Shown one piece after another: positions 1 through 11,434 of a DNA stretch of 64,000 nucleotides (the stretch's first letter is position 1; the number at the start of each line of letters is the position of its first letter). Position numbers and translations under genes: made by a program. The DNA lies in assembly GCA_963585895.1 (NCBI GenBank), contig OY757904.1:66288550-66352549 (forward strand), written 5' to 3'. The notes under the pieces were generated by a model, which was given only the letters and a program-made list of their open reading frames with translations, was not told the origin of the DNA and ran no database searches. The stretch comes from Sepioteuthis lessoniana (Eukaryota; Mollusca; Cephalopoda; Myopsida; Loliginidae).

Positions 1-1
1 T

Positions 2-277
2 CCATTTACAAATGAGAAAGTATTGGCATTAGATTTAAATATCTATAATAATTTCTGCAGGAAAGAGATTGAAAATGATATTTCCATTTCTAAGCAAATA
101 GGTCAAGACGTTCTAATGCAGGATTTAACAACCGAAGAACTGTTTCCTATATGCAAAAAAATATACGTAATCAAACATACATGTGTGTGGAAATGTGTAC
201 AGTACCAGCTTGATAAAGGAGAGTCTAAACACGTTTTTAAAAATATACAATTCAATTTCTCCGAATTGAATTATTAA
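2..277 (+). CDS. Unrecognised open frame entering from the window edge (partial, uncertain)
   Basis: A stop-free frame of 92 codons runs from the left window edge to a TAA at 275-277, so its true 5' end lies outside the window. The first in-frame TTG is at 23; no ATG start is evident. The peptide is lysine- and isoleucine-rich, not low-complexity, with three cysteines near the C-terminal half (CKK, CVWKC). I recognise no domain. A 92-codon open run is longer than expected by chance in AT-rich DNA, so it could be a last exon or a transposon ORF tail, but no splice or polyadenylation evidence was established. Degenerate S3-type repeat units begin directly after the stop. Confidence 0.25.
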   Translation, partial: PFTNEKVLALDLNIYNNFCRKEIENDISISKQIGQDVLMQDLTTEELFPICKKIYVIKHTCVWKCVQYQLDKGESKHVFKNIQFNFSELNY

Positions 278-560
278 TGTTAATTAGTAATATTTTAAAC
301 CATTTAACTGTGTTCAAACAAATGATTAACATTAAATTTGATAGGAACACTCAATGAATACAATTGGTAACGATAGATATCGCTACTTAAAACTATTTAA
401 ATGTGAGCAAACAAATAAGTGGTATTAAAAAGGATTATTAGTAACAGATAAGAATAATTTTAAATAATTTAAATGGGCGCAAAGGAATTATTGATATTAA
501 ATTTGTATTATTAGAAATGAATAGTAATAGATGAAATCATTTAATTTTCTCTCGTTTAGA
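278..560 (+). repeat. Degenerate ~55-bp tandem units of the S3 SINE family
   Basis: Several diverged copies of a unit containing a TTTAAATGTGAGCAAACAAA-like segment followed by a TTAGTAACAGATAAGAATAA-like segment repeat at about 55-65 bp. The same units occur in clearer form at 41,070-41,540 and 46,385-46,620. No S3 head or 3' tail is visible here, so this is an isolated array fragment. Confidence 0.45.
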
Positions 561-629
561 AAAGAAATTTAAATGAAACTATTCTGTTGTAAATCAAATG
601 TACACACATCTCATACACATACATACGTA

Positions 630-635
630 CCTACG

Positions 636-670
<35 letters not shown>

Positions 671-696
671 AGAGGCCTGCACACACACACATATAC

Positions 697-728
<32 letters not shown>

Positions 729-827
729 CTGTGTGTATCTGTCTGTCTTCCTGTCTGTCTTTCTGTCTTGTATATCAGTGTTTGTGTCTCTGTGTGTGAG
801 ATGTATGTACATTTGATGTAACTCCCG

Positions 828-878
<51 letters not shown>
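630..878. repeat. Compound microsatellite (CA)n-(TA)n-(TG)n-(CTGT)n-(TA)n
   Basis: CA tracts at about 639-668 and 680-691, TA at 696-714, TG at 713-735, degenerate CTGT/TCTG at 738-770 and a pure TA tract at 832-877. All open frames here encode TH, YI or CV dipeptide repeats and are artefacts. Confidence 0.95.
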
Positions 879-880
<2 letters not shown>

Positions 881-1438
881 TAACGGGTGTTTGCGTTAAT
901 AAACACATGTGGATTGAGATATAGATATATATATATTTAAGAAAAAAACAAAAACCGGTTAATTTAGGATTATAAATTTATTTCCATCCTGTTTTTCAGT
1001 TTCTGGTGTGAACCAAAAACACGAAGAAAAAAAATTTATACAGGACTTCTTCAGATTTATACATATATAAAACCCAACGCAACTTTTTTTTTCTTTTCAA
1101 CAAAACATAGAGAGATTTTAGTAGATCTAGTGTGAGGAATATTATGTATTCAAAATGGATATTTCTGTGTATTAATTATTGATTGCCAAACACTTGAATA
1201 TTGAACAACTATGAACAAATCTCTACATATATTGAAGTTGAAGCTCTTTTGAGACACGTCCATCAAAAACTAGGGAACAATAATACTGCACAGAGTCACG
1301 GTAAAATGATAAAATTTATATATAATAAAATGCAATTTCGTTGTATACTATTTTAATAAATAGAATAAATATTTGTATCTTTGTTCGAGATAGAAACTAT
1401 TTATTTAAAAAGAATAGTGCACATGACTGCACAATCAG

Positions 1439-1439
<1 letters not shown>

Positions 1440-1495
<56 letters not shown>
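1440..1495. repeat. (TA)n microsatellite, about 26 units
   Basis: Pure alternating TA from about 1,444 to 1,494. The flanks are AT-rich with no recognised element. Confidence 0.95.
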
Positions 1496-1497
<2 letters not shown>

Positions 1498-1565
1498 AAT
1501 AAAAATTAAGTCCAAAATTAGATTTGTATGGAATAATTCACTTATAGGACAATTTTGAATATATT

Positions 1566-1812
1566 CCAACAGTAAGTAAGTTGGCGACCGTAGTCAAGGG
1601 TGACTAGAAGGCTCCCTTTTCAATAGCTACTACCCTGAAGTGTAAGGGAAGGCTCTACTCCTTTCCCTGGATTGGTCCACTTTACCCTTGATCCATACCT
1701 TATAATGCTGAGTTTTAAGCAAGGTGGCATCAAATACCATTTTTAAGACTTTGGTATGACTCAGCATGGGATTGAACGCAGGTGTCCAGGGCCATTGGCG
1801 AACACACTAATA
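1566..1812 (-). mobile_element. tRNA-derived SINE, family S1 (minus strand)
   Basis: On the minus strand this starts with a tRNA-like head (TTCGCCAATGGCC near the A box) and a B-box-like GTTCAATCCCATGC, then a body including AGTCATACCAAAGTCTTA, AACTCAGCATTATAAGGTA, AAGGGTAAAGTGGACCAATC and a 3' segment matching GGGAGCCTTCTAGTCACC. The same consensus recurs at 11,163 (-), 24,545 (-), 34,680 (-), 39,458 (+) and 56,395 (+). tRNA-derived SINEs have an internal Pol III promoter and depend on a LINE for mobility. The ORF over the head and the TA tract is not coding. Confidence 0.8.
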
Positions 1813-1819
1813 CTTACAT

Positions 1820-1864
1820 TATATATATATATATATATGGGTGATATAATATATATTCATATTC

Positions 1865-1914
<50 letters not shown>
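1820..1914. repeat. Two (TA)n tracts flanking a short unique spacer
   Basis: TA at about 1,820-1,838 and 1,868-1,912, abutting the 5' (right-hand) end of the minus-strand S1 SINE. Confidence 0.9.
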
Positions 1915-1915
<1 letters not shown>

Positions 1916-2144
1916 GTAAGTTTGTGGGTGATGTACGCATATATAATCTCTCGACCAGGCATAGGATCTTACAATATGCCAGTTTCTAAGCATAGTAATA
2001 ATATTTTGAATTAAGTTTGAAATATGAGTTTTCTTCTCCCAGAATGGTTTTCTGATCAAAGCAAAACAATCTTGTCTGTTCGATCAGATTTTCAGAGCTT
2101 TGAGAAGTAGTCATAAATGCACGCTTCCACCATACCACACATTA

Positions 2145-2230
2145 TACGCACGCACACACAATGATACACGTAGACTCACCAACACACACACACACACACA
2201 CACACAGACACACACACACACACACACACG
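2145..2230. repeat. (CA)n microsatellite with interruptions
   Basis: Interrupted CA repeat, longest runs at about 2,181-2,206 and 2,210-2,229. Confidence 0.9.
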
Positions 2231-2289
2231 CCATAAACACGCAGATATAAGCATATGCAACTATAAATAATCTCTACAATAAATACACT

Positions 2290-3300
2290 ACCTATATATA
2301 TATATTGTTTTGTTTGTTTTTTTGTTAAAAAATTATCCATTTTCTATTTTGATATTATTTTCAAGTAGAGTGATGTTTGCTAAATTGTGCGAAATCTGCT
2401 AAAATCCAGGTCTTTTTGAAATCTGGTTGCTCATGGAATTGACTACAGGTTCTAACAATCTGTGGTATTTTTGGCAATGCATGGGTTTATTTCGAGAGGC
2501 TGAGGAAACGTTGAATGTTTGTTTTAGATCTAACATGTGGGAGAAAAGGGCATTTCGATCGCCATTTAATCTGATTGATTGTTTGTGTTCGTAGGTTATT
2601 TTTCTAGTTTCACTTGGTTTTCGCCGTTGTAATATTTGTCACAATTTTTGCATGGAATAGAATAAATACCAGCGTGGGAAGTAGTTACGTTGTTAGTGTG
2701 TTCAGAGATGTTAGTGAGATCTTTTTATGGTTAGTGATGAGGATTGTATAATTGGTAATCTTAATTTGGTTAATTTGTCTAAGAGAGATTTGTTGTTTGT
2801 GTTAGTGGCTAGAGCGATAGGTCTGTGGGTAATAGAAATAGTGGGAAAGTTTTTCTTTAGTTGATTTGAGGAATGTATGATTAGAGTTATTTTCTAGTCT
2901 TTAATATTAATAATCTAGGGTATTTTAGCTTTTAAAAGGAATGTTTGATAGACTTGAGTTCTTTCTCAAAGTACTGTGGCTACATATTCCAAGAGATCGT
3001 GTATAAGAGCCAATTACGAGTCCTGTTTTGATTTTGCTGTTTTGGTTGGAGAAAAAATGTATATAATTGTTTTTTTTTTTGTTTTGTTTTTTTGTGGGTT
3101 TGTGGTAGATTACAAAAATTGAATCATTTCGGGATTTCCAGTACGGGTATACTGCTATTTGATTATTTTTCATTTTTAAAGTTGATAGAGGGTTCAACGT
3201 TTTTTGAATTTATCTGCAGTTTCTTCACTTTTTATGATTTGGCGAAGGAAAATGAACATATCGTCAATATATCAATAATATGTAGTGTTTTTGTGTAGTC
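2290..3300 (-). mobile_element. Penelope-like element fragment: RT motif C, thumb and GIY-YIG domain
   Basis: Penelope-like elements encode a telomerase-related reverse transcriptase and usually a C-terminal GIY-YIG endonuclease. On the minus strand, from right to left: RT motif C reads YIDDMFIF, with YIDD at 3,260-3,271, preceded by TYY and a stop where an Arg is expected. An open segment at 3,197-2,925 follows, with VIYHKPT, YIHFFSNQ and NSKIKTGLVIGSYTRSLGI, the region typical downstream of the palm. A linker follows, then SHAGIYSIPCKNCDKYYNGE with GIY at 2,670-2,662. The second half of the motif reads YYNGE rather than the usual YIGE. The catalytic part upstream of motif C is missing and stops are present, so the copy is dead. 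It meets a plus-strand copy head to head at about 3,307. Confidence 0.75.
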
Positions 3301-3307
3301 TGTATCT

Positions 3308-3880
3308 AAAAGCCTAAAATGGCCTAGACTTTTAAAAATAAACACTAGCAAAAAGCTCTCAGCATACACACGTCAAATAAACCAAAATAAAACTCTCACT
3401 ATTCTTATTACCCAAAGACATACCAATCTACCCATTACTACGAACAAGAAACCTATCTACGACAAATTATCCAAATTAGGAATACCACTTATACAAATCA
3501 CTTCACCAAGCATGAATAAATCTCACTAACGTCTCTAAATGCACCAACAACTTAACTACTTCTCATGCAGGTATATATTCTATACCATTGCAAAAATTGT
3601 GACAAATATGATATCAGCGGAATCCAACGCAGTCTTGAAAAATAATCTACGAAAACAAATGATCAATTTGATTTAATGACGACCGAAATGCTTTTTTCTC
3701 CCACATGTTAGATCTCAAACTAATTTTCAGTTTTTCCCCAGCCTTTCAAAATAACCCCATATATTGCAAAAAAAAACTCAATTTCAGTCAATTCCATAAG
3801 CATCCAGACGCAACAAAGACTTGGATTTTACCAGATTTTACCATATTTCGCAAATATCACCGAATTGAAAATCGATGAAA
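3308..3880 (+). mobile_element. Second, inverted copy of the same Penelope-like element (3' half)
   Basis: This stretch is the diverged reverse complement of about 2,940-2,310. It begins with AAAAGCCTAAAATGGCC, matching the minus copy at its thumb/linker boundary, and runs through SHAGIYSIP, with GIY at 3,570-3,578, to the shared 3' segment (CTTGGATTTTACCAGATTTT). One extra T after IP shifts the frame, so the CKNCDKY-equivalent is read out of frame. Stops are frequent. It ends near a TATATATATG stretch at 3,885. Penelope-like elements are known to occur as partial tandem or inverted dimers, and this fits that pattern. Confidence 0.7.
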
Positions 3881-3943
3881 AAATATGTATATATATGGGA
3901 TTATATATATATAAATATATAAGGAAAGCAACCCATACTCTCC

Positions 3944-3994
<51 letters not shown>
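3944..3994. repeat. (TG)n microsatellite
   Basis: Uninterrupted TG/GT repeat of about 24 units. Confidence 0.95.
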
Positions 3995-3996
<2 letters not shown>

Positions 3997-5065
3997 ATTA
4001 GAATTTAAAACATTTTTCTGTGGTACTGCTTGTTATGAAAAACAGAAAAATGTCATTTCTTAATTCATTATAACCCAATGTCCAAGTTTGAGGATAGTTT
4101 AGATAAATATGAAAATTTTAATTAATTCTAATCTTTTCTTAATCTAATGTATCCGTTGCCCTAATGGAATTACTATTTAAAGTTTGAATTGATGAATCAG
4201 TGTTTACAAACCATTTTTATGTCTGCCATTAAAATAAGCTCGTTATCAGTCGGAAAACTAAAAATGTGTTATTATAATAGAATAATTAATGAGAATAACA
4301 GATGAAATAAGAAAACTGATAAGAATGAATAAAATGTTGGCCGACATATGTTAAAGCCACAGGTGAAAAGACTAAATAGACAAATGATTCAACGTTATAT
4401 ATTTATCTATTGACGATTCAAGAGGCATTCTATCGTGTACAAGCTAATATATCAATTTGAACATATTTCGACTCCCTGTCTTCTCGCTCGAACTGACTTG
4501 TGCGGGAAATAAGTTGACAGCTGGGGAAATAAAACGGGGTTAGTGCGTTTGTACAAAGTGTACGAGAATGTCAGAAGACGAGACAAATTGGGCCGTGTGT
4601 GTTCCAGTTTGTACTAATCGCCTCGATCAATGATCTCCATGAGTAATATTGGACGCATGCCAGTCATGGATTGTGTGTTTGCTGCCAACAAATATCTGCT
4701 CCAGTCAGCCACAGTGCCAAGTTCGACTCGAAACCGGCAGGGCATATCCGGAGACATTATGTTCTGATTTATCACTTCAAGTTTCGCATTCTTCTACATA
4801 GACAGTTTTCATTGTTTCTATGTATCATACGTATAACTAGATGCTGTGTACGTGTATATATGGGTGGATGTGTCTCTGTGCATGTATATGTTTCAGGACC
4901 CTCTAAGTCTATTACTGACACAATATCAAATAGAACTACCTGCTCATTGCATCCTCAATGTTGATAAGTTTCAAATGCTAATAATACACAAACTTCATTA
5001 TTTATTATCTAATCATGCTGCTTATTATATAAACATGATGCTACTCGACATCAAATTCCTCAGCT

Positions 5066-5096
<31 letters not shown>

Positions 5097-5540
5097 GTTC
5101 CTCCCCCACCTCTCTCTCTTCTCACTACGCTATCTAAAGTGGTTGACTCAGTTCATATTCTGTTTTCTCTTCTTGACTTCTCAGAGGAGAAGAATAAATA
5201 CACTTTTGTATTGACGAACCAAGACGGTGTATCGGTATATTCGTCACTTCTTTTCATTACAGTGGAGGTTACTTCAAGGCCCGAGGAATAGTAAGTCACA
5301 CATACCCCCACTAGAAGGGTGGAGGTACAAATATGTATGTTGTGTAGTTGTTGTAAAAATATCCATTTGATAATTCTCTGCGTTATAACATGCGATATGT
5401 GCCATATGATGTTACACATTCAATAAAAATGATTTAATTACCTCTAAGCGCAACATAACACTATATGTGTTGACGTGCCACTAAAATCAATTACTCAGTC
5501 GTCCGTTCATGGTAGCCACTATTTTAATTACGAACATACA
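3995..5540. other. Anonymous AT-rich DNA with a (CT)n tract
   Basis: No gene or classified element was recognised. It holds a (CT)n tract at about 5,070-5,096, a moderately GC-rich patch at 4,480-4,830 and a possible but unsupported acceptor/donor pair at about 5,262 and 5,290. Confidence 0.5.
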
Positions 5541-5542
5541 AA

Positions 5543-5945
5543 TAAAGAAGTTGTGGACTGCTATTGAAAGGCTGTCGATCAGAAGAAAATCTGACTGCAC
5601 CGATAAAATAAAACGGATTTCTTCCAAGTTGTAGCTGTATCAGTACTACAGTATGGATCAACCACTTAGATTCTTACGGAAAAAAGTTGTTGGGCACTAA
5701 AAAAAAAAAAAAGAATGCTTTTTGCTGTTTTGAATAAATCTGGGGAGCAGCACCAAACAAAATAACTGATGCCATTTCTCAAACCACCCAAGTAAAACAA
5801 ACAAGATATGGTGGATACAATTGGAAATTTAAAACAAACATCAGAAGTGGCGTTCTCTATTCGACTACCGGACGCACCAGTGTTAACCGACTAACAAGGT
5901 CTTCTATACATAAGCTCTCAGCGGATTCATTCTAAAGTTGGAAGT
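5543..5945 (+). pseudogene. Old RTE-type LINE 3' end (C-terminal ORF remnant)
   Basis: The frame reads LWTAIERLSI, KSDCTDKIKR, later NKSGEQHQTK-like residues, then QVKQTRYGG and GRTSVNRLTRSSIHKLSAD. These match, in order, the C-terminal blocks WTAIDRLSIIWKSDLTDK, TRMLRAILNKSWQQHP, TIQVRRTRH and GRPARTYIQQLCEDTG of the better copies at 42.5, 51.8 and 54.4 kb. Several frameshifts and a poly-A expansion (5,698-5,713) break the frame. This is one of the oldest RTE fragments here. It lacks the RT domain. Confidence 0.6.
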
Positions 5946-7100
5946 GAATCTAGGAACTCAATCCAATCAATACAGTTTGAAGATGATGAAAACAACGCAT
6001 ATAATTTGAATTATCTAATTATAATACTTATTCGATAAAGAAAATGTTATTCGACTTTGAACTTAACTGCTGTCGAACGCGGCTTAAAAAGCAAAAAATC
6101 TCTCCACATTTACAAGAGCGCGTCTGTGTGTAACTTTAAAGGGAGATTGCATATAAACGTTCATATGTAGATTTAACCCATACGCGCGTAATAATGGATA
6201 ATTTTGATGCCTTTACATATTGCGTCATGAGAATAGAAATGGAAATAAAATGCAGATTTGCCTTAATAATAAACCATATTCAATCCTGACTGAACATTTG
6301 TTGAAACAAAAAGAGCCGCAAAATGAAAGCGAGCGAAACAAGCAAAGGATTTCATGCTAATGACGATGGCTTGATTTCGAACAAAAAGTCGATATCCTTG
6401 TAAAGCGGAGCCCTTTTAATGACTTATACTTGTAATCATTCTGGCCAAATTGTCAAACCCACCATTCCCCATTAAATAATTCTCAGAGAGTAAACGGAAC
6501 TGAAATGAATTCTTAATCAAACTCAGACGACTTTCAAATGTAATGTTATGACTATTAGTTTTTGTGTTATTTTGTTGGATAGCATGATAAAGGAATGGGG
6601 AGACCGTAACACATTTCTTAATAAAAATATAATTCTCTCTTCTGTATTAATTGTAAGGGTCGAAAGAGAAGACAGAAACGAAGGAATCGGACACAGACTG
6701 CCGGAGAGCTGTAATGATGACGTTTTTTTGGGTTTTTTTTTTTAACTATGTTGTGATTCTGTATTCAGGGTCTTACGTCTATGCTTCTTCGACAGGGGGT
6801 TCTCAGCCGGATATGGCTTCTTTACTGCTTTTCTGACTGTCTGTCTGACTGATTGCCTGACTGACTTACTGACTGACAGACCTTTCAATCTCGGTATTTG
6901 TCTATATATTTTTTCATAACATCAAAGCGTTTCTTTCGTTTCTCCTTCCGACTGTCAATCCACGTGACCTGTAGCCACTGTTCACATGTTTACACAGCTG
7001 GAACAACCTGTGTAAAAATAACTTAGCGAGAAACGTCAAAGGTCAATACGTAACAATTTACATAACATTATAATGAAGATTATTTTTAATTCTATTCTAC
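5946..7100. other. Anonymous AT-rich DNA
   Basis: No gene recognised. It contains a short CTGT/CTGA-type tetranucleotide stretch at about 6,833-6,883 and a T-run at about 6,724-6,743. Confidence 0.5.
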
Positions 7101-7102
7101 AG

Positions 7103-7510
7103 ACCAGTCGGCTGTAGCTGTAGAATATGCTAACTGCATCTCTGAAGAGGAGTAAGACACCATCCCCCAAATTGCTACAAAACTATCACTGAGGGTCTAG
7201 TTCTTAATCTTTGGGGATTTTGGAGTATATCTTAATTGCCATTATTCATAAATCCTCTCTGACCTGGTGTTGTATTAGTTGCTAGCGCCCGATCTCTGAG
7301 TCAAGAGGAACGGTTTAATTATTTACTATAATATAAACCTTTTTACCGCTTACAACCAAATCATTAATGTTAAAATGAATTACTAGAATTAACTGCAATA
7401 CTTGAAACCATTTAAATATGGAAAAATAGAATAAATAATGCTAGATTGAAATATTTGAAACTATTTAACTCTGTGGTAACAAACGAGATCTTGATCAATT
7501 AAAATATTAA
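7103..7510 (+). mobile_element. S3 SINE-like element: head plus degenerate units
   Basis: The head CAGTCGGCTGTAGCTGTAGA (7,107) and TGCATCTCTGAAGAGG match the S3 consensus seen best at 38,368-38,760, followed by diverged body sequence and, from about 7,340, two to three ~55-bp units with TTGAAACCATTTAAATATGG-like cores. The family has no clear tRNA head. It is defined by recurrence in this window. Confidence 0.55.
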
Positions 7511-7550
7511 CTACAAAGAATTCTCTTATGAATCTCATATATGTGAATGA

Positions 7551-7571
7551 CTATATATATATATATATATG
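7551..7571. repeat. Short (TA)n tract
   Basis: About ten TA units. Confidence 0.8.
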
Positions 7572-7744
7572 TACTCCCCAACCCCCGTAGGGTTGAGTTA
7601 TCTAGCGAATGAAGTAATCGTGTTGCCATTAGCGTTTATTGCAAATCTCTTCATATATGAATTGAGATCTCGGTAGCCGTTTACCAGATGTATGTAAACA
7701 ACAGTAATTGTGATTCATAACCGCTTAAGATTTACTTCACTACT

Positions 7745-7825
7745 ACTGGTTCCTCGTGGCTGTGGGGTAGAGGCTTTTATTGGCGTTTGAGTCAACCGGG
7801 TTTTGATCCCAGCTACGAGAAGCTA
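7745..7825 (+). mobile_element. tRNA-like SINE head, unassigned family
   Basis: TCGTGGCTGTGGGGTAGAGG resembles a tRNA D-arm/A-box region, and about 40 bp later CCGGGTTTTGATCCCAG is a good T-arm/B-box (stem CCGGG with CCCAG, one mismatch). No full cloverleaf is formed, so this is a SINE head rather than a tRNA gene. Confidence 0.5.
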
Positions 7826-7917
7826 GTATGTCTTGCCACATTGATGAGTTCTGATAGAACGAAACTGATCTGTCTGTGGATGACTATATATAACTGTAAG
7901 ATAAAGAAAACAGGACG

Positions 7918-8155
7918 CATGGACCAAGTGGGAGAGTGCAAAAGACAGAGCTGTCATATGGATCGACCTCAAGCCCATCGAACCAAAAAAATTGAGTTTC
8001 CTCATAGAAGCAGTCTTACCAACATCGGTCAACCTTCATGCTTGGGGGTTAACTACAACCTTCCGATGCAGAGCACGTGGGAAAACTGCCTGCCTCAAAC
8101 ATATTCTCACTGGATGTGAGTACGCTCTATAGAGCCTATTAAGATATTCGGTAAA
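7918..8155 (+). pseudogene. Retroelement ORF relic with zinc-knuckle-like motif
   Basis: One frame stays open for about 65 codons and reads WTKWESAKDRAVIWIDL, LSFLIEAVLPTSVNLHAWGL and RCRARGKTACLKHILTGCE. I recognise this layout (WxxW..., then a NLHxWG block, then CxxCG...LxHIL.GC) from multicopy retroelement-associated proteins of invertebrates. The second Cys of the CxxC pair is Arg here, so metal binding would be lost. The frame breaks just after TGCEYAL. The exact parent element was not identified. Confidence 0.45.
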
Positions 8156-10890
8156 AATAGAAACTCTTTTTAAAATCTGTAAGAATATACAGCAAGGATA
8201 TAGGAATGGGATTTTAGTTTGAATAATGCGCCATTATGATAATGAAGAAGGGAGAGAGAGAAGAAATGGAAGACATAGGACCATAAAATCAGGTATACAA
8301 CAGAACACTGGGAGAAAGAGAAAATAAATTGTTACTCGAGATAGTGAAAACAGAGATGAAAGAAAAAAAAATAAGCAAGGTGTACTCCAGAAGAACACGA
8401 AAACATCTCGAAGCTTAGATCTGCTTCAAAAATCTCATCAAAGGAATGTAGACATCGACAGTGCGCTTTGTAAGAACTATGGCCTATTCTTAATATATAT
8501 AAGGAAAAACCTCCGACAAAGTGACCCAGGGGACGGTGAATTGAGGACGATTTAAAAAGCTTTCCACCCTAGATATAACCCAATCATATTGTGTCAAGAA
8601 AAAATGTACTGAGAAAACTTGAGGATTATGTGGACGCAACAATTTAAGGACACGGGGAATGTACAACATTTAGAAAAGACTTCTTATCACAGCCAGTAAC
8701 AGTAATGACAACACAAAAACAAACAAAAAACAAAATATATAAAATAAATATGGAAAGAAAACCAAGGAATACTTCATCCGACAATCTGGGGTAATTGCGT
8801 ACGGGCTTACACTGACATACCAAAAACGGGAAAACTTCAACATTGAAATTGAATCTCTGGTAATAACAAAATATCAGCGTGAAAATTGAGTAAGTGAAAG
8901 AAATCGTTACACGAGTGTTTGATCATATTCTTGTGTGATTAACAAGGATCGTGGAATCTTCTCAGCAGTCAGTTTGTTGCCGCCAGAGCACCATTGCACA
9001 CCGTTAAAGTTAGAGTTTGACTTAGCCAGGGGAATGTAATTTCTGAAATAATACGATATTCATTCATTAACAGAAAAAAAAATATCACTTCATGTCTTCG
9101 TTACCGATATATACGAAGGCTAAAACATACCAATTAACTGAGCGATATATTCTATCTAAGACTATGTATTTGAACTTTTTCTTTGCTGTAGACTTGTTAC
9201 CTCCTTGTCTCAGCTTCATCTTCGAGAATTTGTGCCTTGACCAAACAGTTCTACGACTGTATTCATACTTACTTAACTGCATCACATTTGGCATCATTTG
9301 ATAACACATGTGGCCCATGGACGAGGATCATTTATGCCTGACCTACCAAGAAAAGCTGTTGCTAAAATTCTTTTTGTTGTGGCAACATATTACTTATTCT
9401 CATAAAAAAACAAGAAAAAAAATGTCTAAATTTCTGTACAGGTGAGGCCCATACAAAGATTAGAGGCATGCGATAAATATGAAACCTGAGTGAGTCTTAT
9501 AACTTTTTGAAAGAATTTTATAATTTCTATATACCATGTATACACATATTTTTCTGTTAATGTCATTTTTTTTTTGTTCAAACTTTCAAGAATATTTAAC
9601 ATAATTCATGATTTTTTTTTTTTTTTGTAAATCCGACCTAAAGCAATATTTTTTCTTATTTGATGTGCCTTCCCTTTTTTTCGCAAGCGTTTATTGTGAT
9701 CTTTGATAGATTACATTTCGTTGAATCTTTATTTTATCAGCGGTTTATTCTCGTCGAACAATCGCGTATTTTCTCTAGGACCTGCATTTTCAATATATAC
9801 TATTTTTCCCGCGTCTCTTGTCAATGCTGTTATTTGCTTTGGTCTCTTTAGAAAATCCCTTGAATGATGGTTGATAGAGTCCCTGCCGTTTTAATCAATA
9901 CCCCAGTTAGGTTTCGCCTCACGTGTTCAAAGAGAAATATACTATCTGATAACTTCGTTACATGTGTTAGAACAAGGTACAAACGTGTCTTATATCAGGA
10001 TGTTCACACGCAATGGCTATTTGATCTCTTTCACAGAGGATGAAGAAACATTGTCTTGCAAAGAATATAAAATACATTGCCATGAGTAACGAGTTATCTT
10101 AGTACCTTCTATCACTGAACAAAAACTGATACAACTCCCGATGTCGAGTCCTGATTTTTTCAAGTTTCTACAAACTATCATGTCCTATGCTATCAGTTGA
10201 ACGTGATCTCAAAGATTTGATATTAAGAATATAATTGATATATTCAATATCTACTAAACTAAAAAGAAATTAAAGATAAGAATATTCATCCAGACTTTTC
10301 GCCTGATTTACTCTGCATTACTTACTATTTCTGTGAAGTAGGAGATTTCCGACTCGCGATTTAAGTTAATTTGATAATTGGCTCCACTCGTGTTGAGCAG
10401 TCTTGTAATTGTAGCATTGCAGTGTTTCCGGAGGGTTTTAGTTTTCTTTTGACCAACTGACTGCATATCTCTTGATTTTTTTTCTAGTGGTGTGACGGGG
10501 TTGGCCTTTTCTTTCTTCTTGTCCTATAATATATTTTTTCTTTTTCCCCCGGGCGGTGATTCGAGATATTTTTATTTTGTTCCTGGTGGGTTTTGTTTTT
10601 CTTTTTTTTCTGGTAACCGTGAATGCTGGTATATATTAGATTAGTATATATATAAATATATATACGAGAGCATGGAAATGCACTATCAAAATTGTTAAAG
10701 TGTTTACTAAATTTTGTTATATGGTTTGCACAATCTTATGTCAACATCTTTTTAATAAATTTGATTTCAATTATTTCATCATGCAAATTAGTTAAATTGT
10801 TAAATTGACTAATTCCCAACTGAAATGTAGGAACTTCTCCACTTTCATTTCCATCGTTTGGTTTCTGAGTCAAGGTTTGGTTTGCTTAAT
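8156..10890. other. Anonymous AT-rich DNA
   Basis: No gene, SINE or LINE motif recognised. Small open frames at 9,092-9,301, 9,660-9,851 and others show no domain and lie in T-rich sequence. Homopolymer T runs occur at 9,568-9,576 and 9,612-9,626. Confidence 0.45.
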
Positions 10891-10899
10891 TTGTTTGAT

Positions 10900-11015
10900 A
10901 ACATATCAACCATCGTGGGTTATTTTAATGCCAAAGCCATCTTTTTAGAAGACCAACAATGAAGCTTTTTTAACCTATAGTTGGGACGATAAGAGGGTGT
11001 ATACCTTTGCCAAGA
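10900..11015 (-). mobile_element. 3' part of an S2-type SINE (minus strand)
   Basis: CAACCATCGTGGGTTATTTT and AATGCCAAAGCCATCTTTTT are the reverse complement of the S2/S3 shared tail. GGTGTATACCTTTGCCAAGA corresponds to the S2 body. The tRNA head is not preserved. Confidence 0.5.
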
Positions 11016-11162
11016 GTATTTGACCAGTCTAAAGAAATATAAAAACGGATATCGGACACAAAGTAAAGGGTTGTCTCTCTGTTCAAGGAGAAAATAATAT
11101 TTTGATAAGTATCTTAATATATTGAGCATTTGATATGCTTGCTCAAGTTTCTATACATATAA

Positions 11163-11418
11163 GTAAGTAAAGTTAGCGTCCGTTGACGAGGGTGACCCGA
11201 AGGCTCTCTTTTCCATAGCTACGATACCGAGATGAAACGAAGGGTGCAACTCCTTTCCCTGGATTGCTCCATTTTACCCTTAATACGTACCTTATAATGC
11301 TGAGTGTTAAGCAAAAAGGTATCAAGTACCATTTTTTTGAGTCTTTGGTTTGACTCGACCAAGGATTGAACCCTAGTCTCTCGGGCTATTTGCGAAGACT
11401 CTAACCAATGGGCCGGTT
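11163..11418 (-). mobile_element. tRNA-derived SINE, family S1 (minus strand)
   Basis: On the minus strand the head carries GGCCCATTGGTTAGAGTCTT (A-box region) and GGGTTCAATCCTTGGTCGAG (B box), then the S1 body through AACACTCAGCATTATAAGGT and AAGGGTAAAATGGAGCAATC to GGGTCACCCTCG. It is flanked on the right by a short TA tract (11,424-11,434). Confidence 0.8.
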
Positions 11419-11434
11419 ATCTGTATATATATAT

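Noticed and set aside
5250..5295. Mini-exon flanked by TTTTCATTACAG and GTAAGT
   Set aside because: Only about 29 bp, no supporting neighbouring exon or recognised protein. Such signals arise by chance.
7745..7825. Possible genuine tRNA gene
   Set aside because: A- and B-box-like sequences are present, but no full cloverleaf or matching acceptor stem could be drawn.
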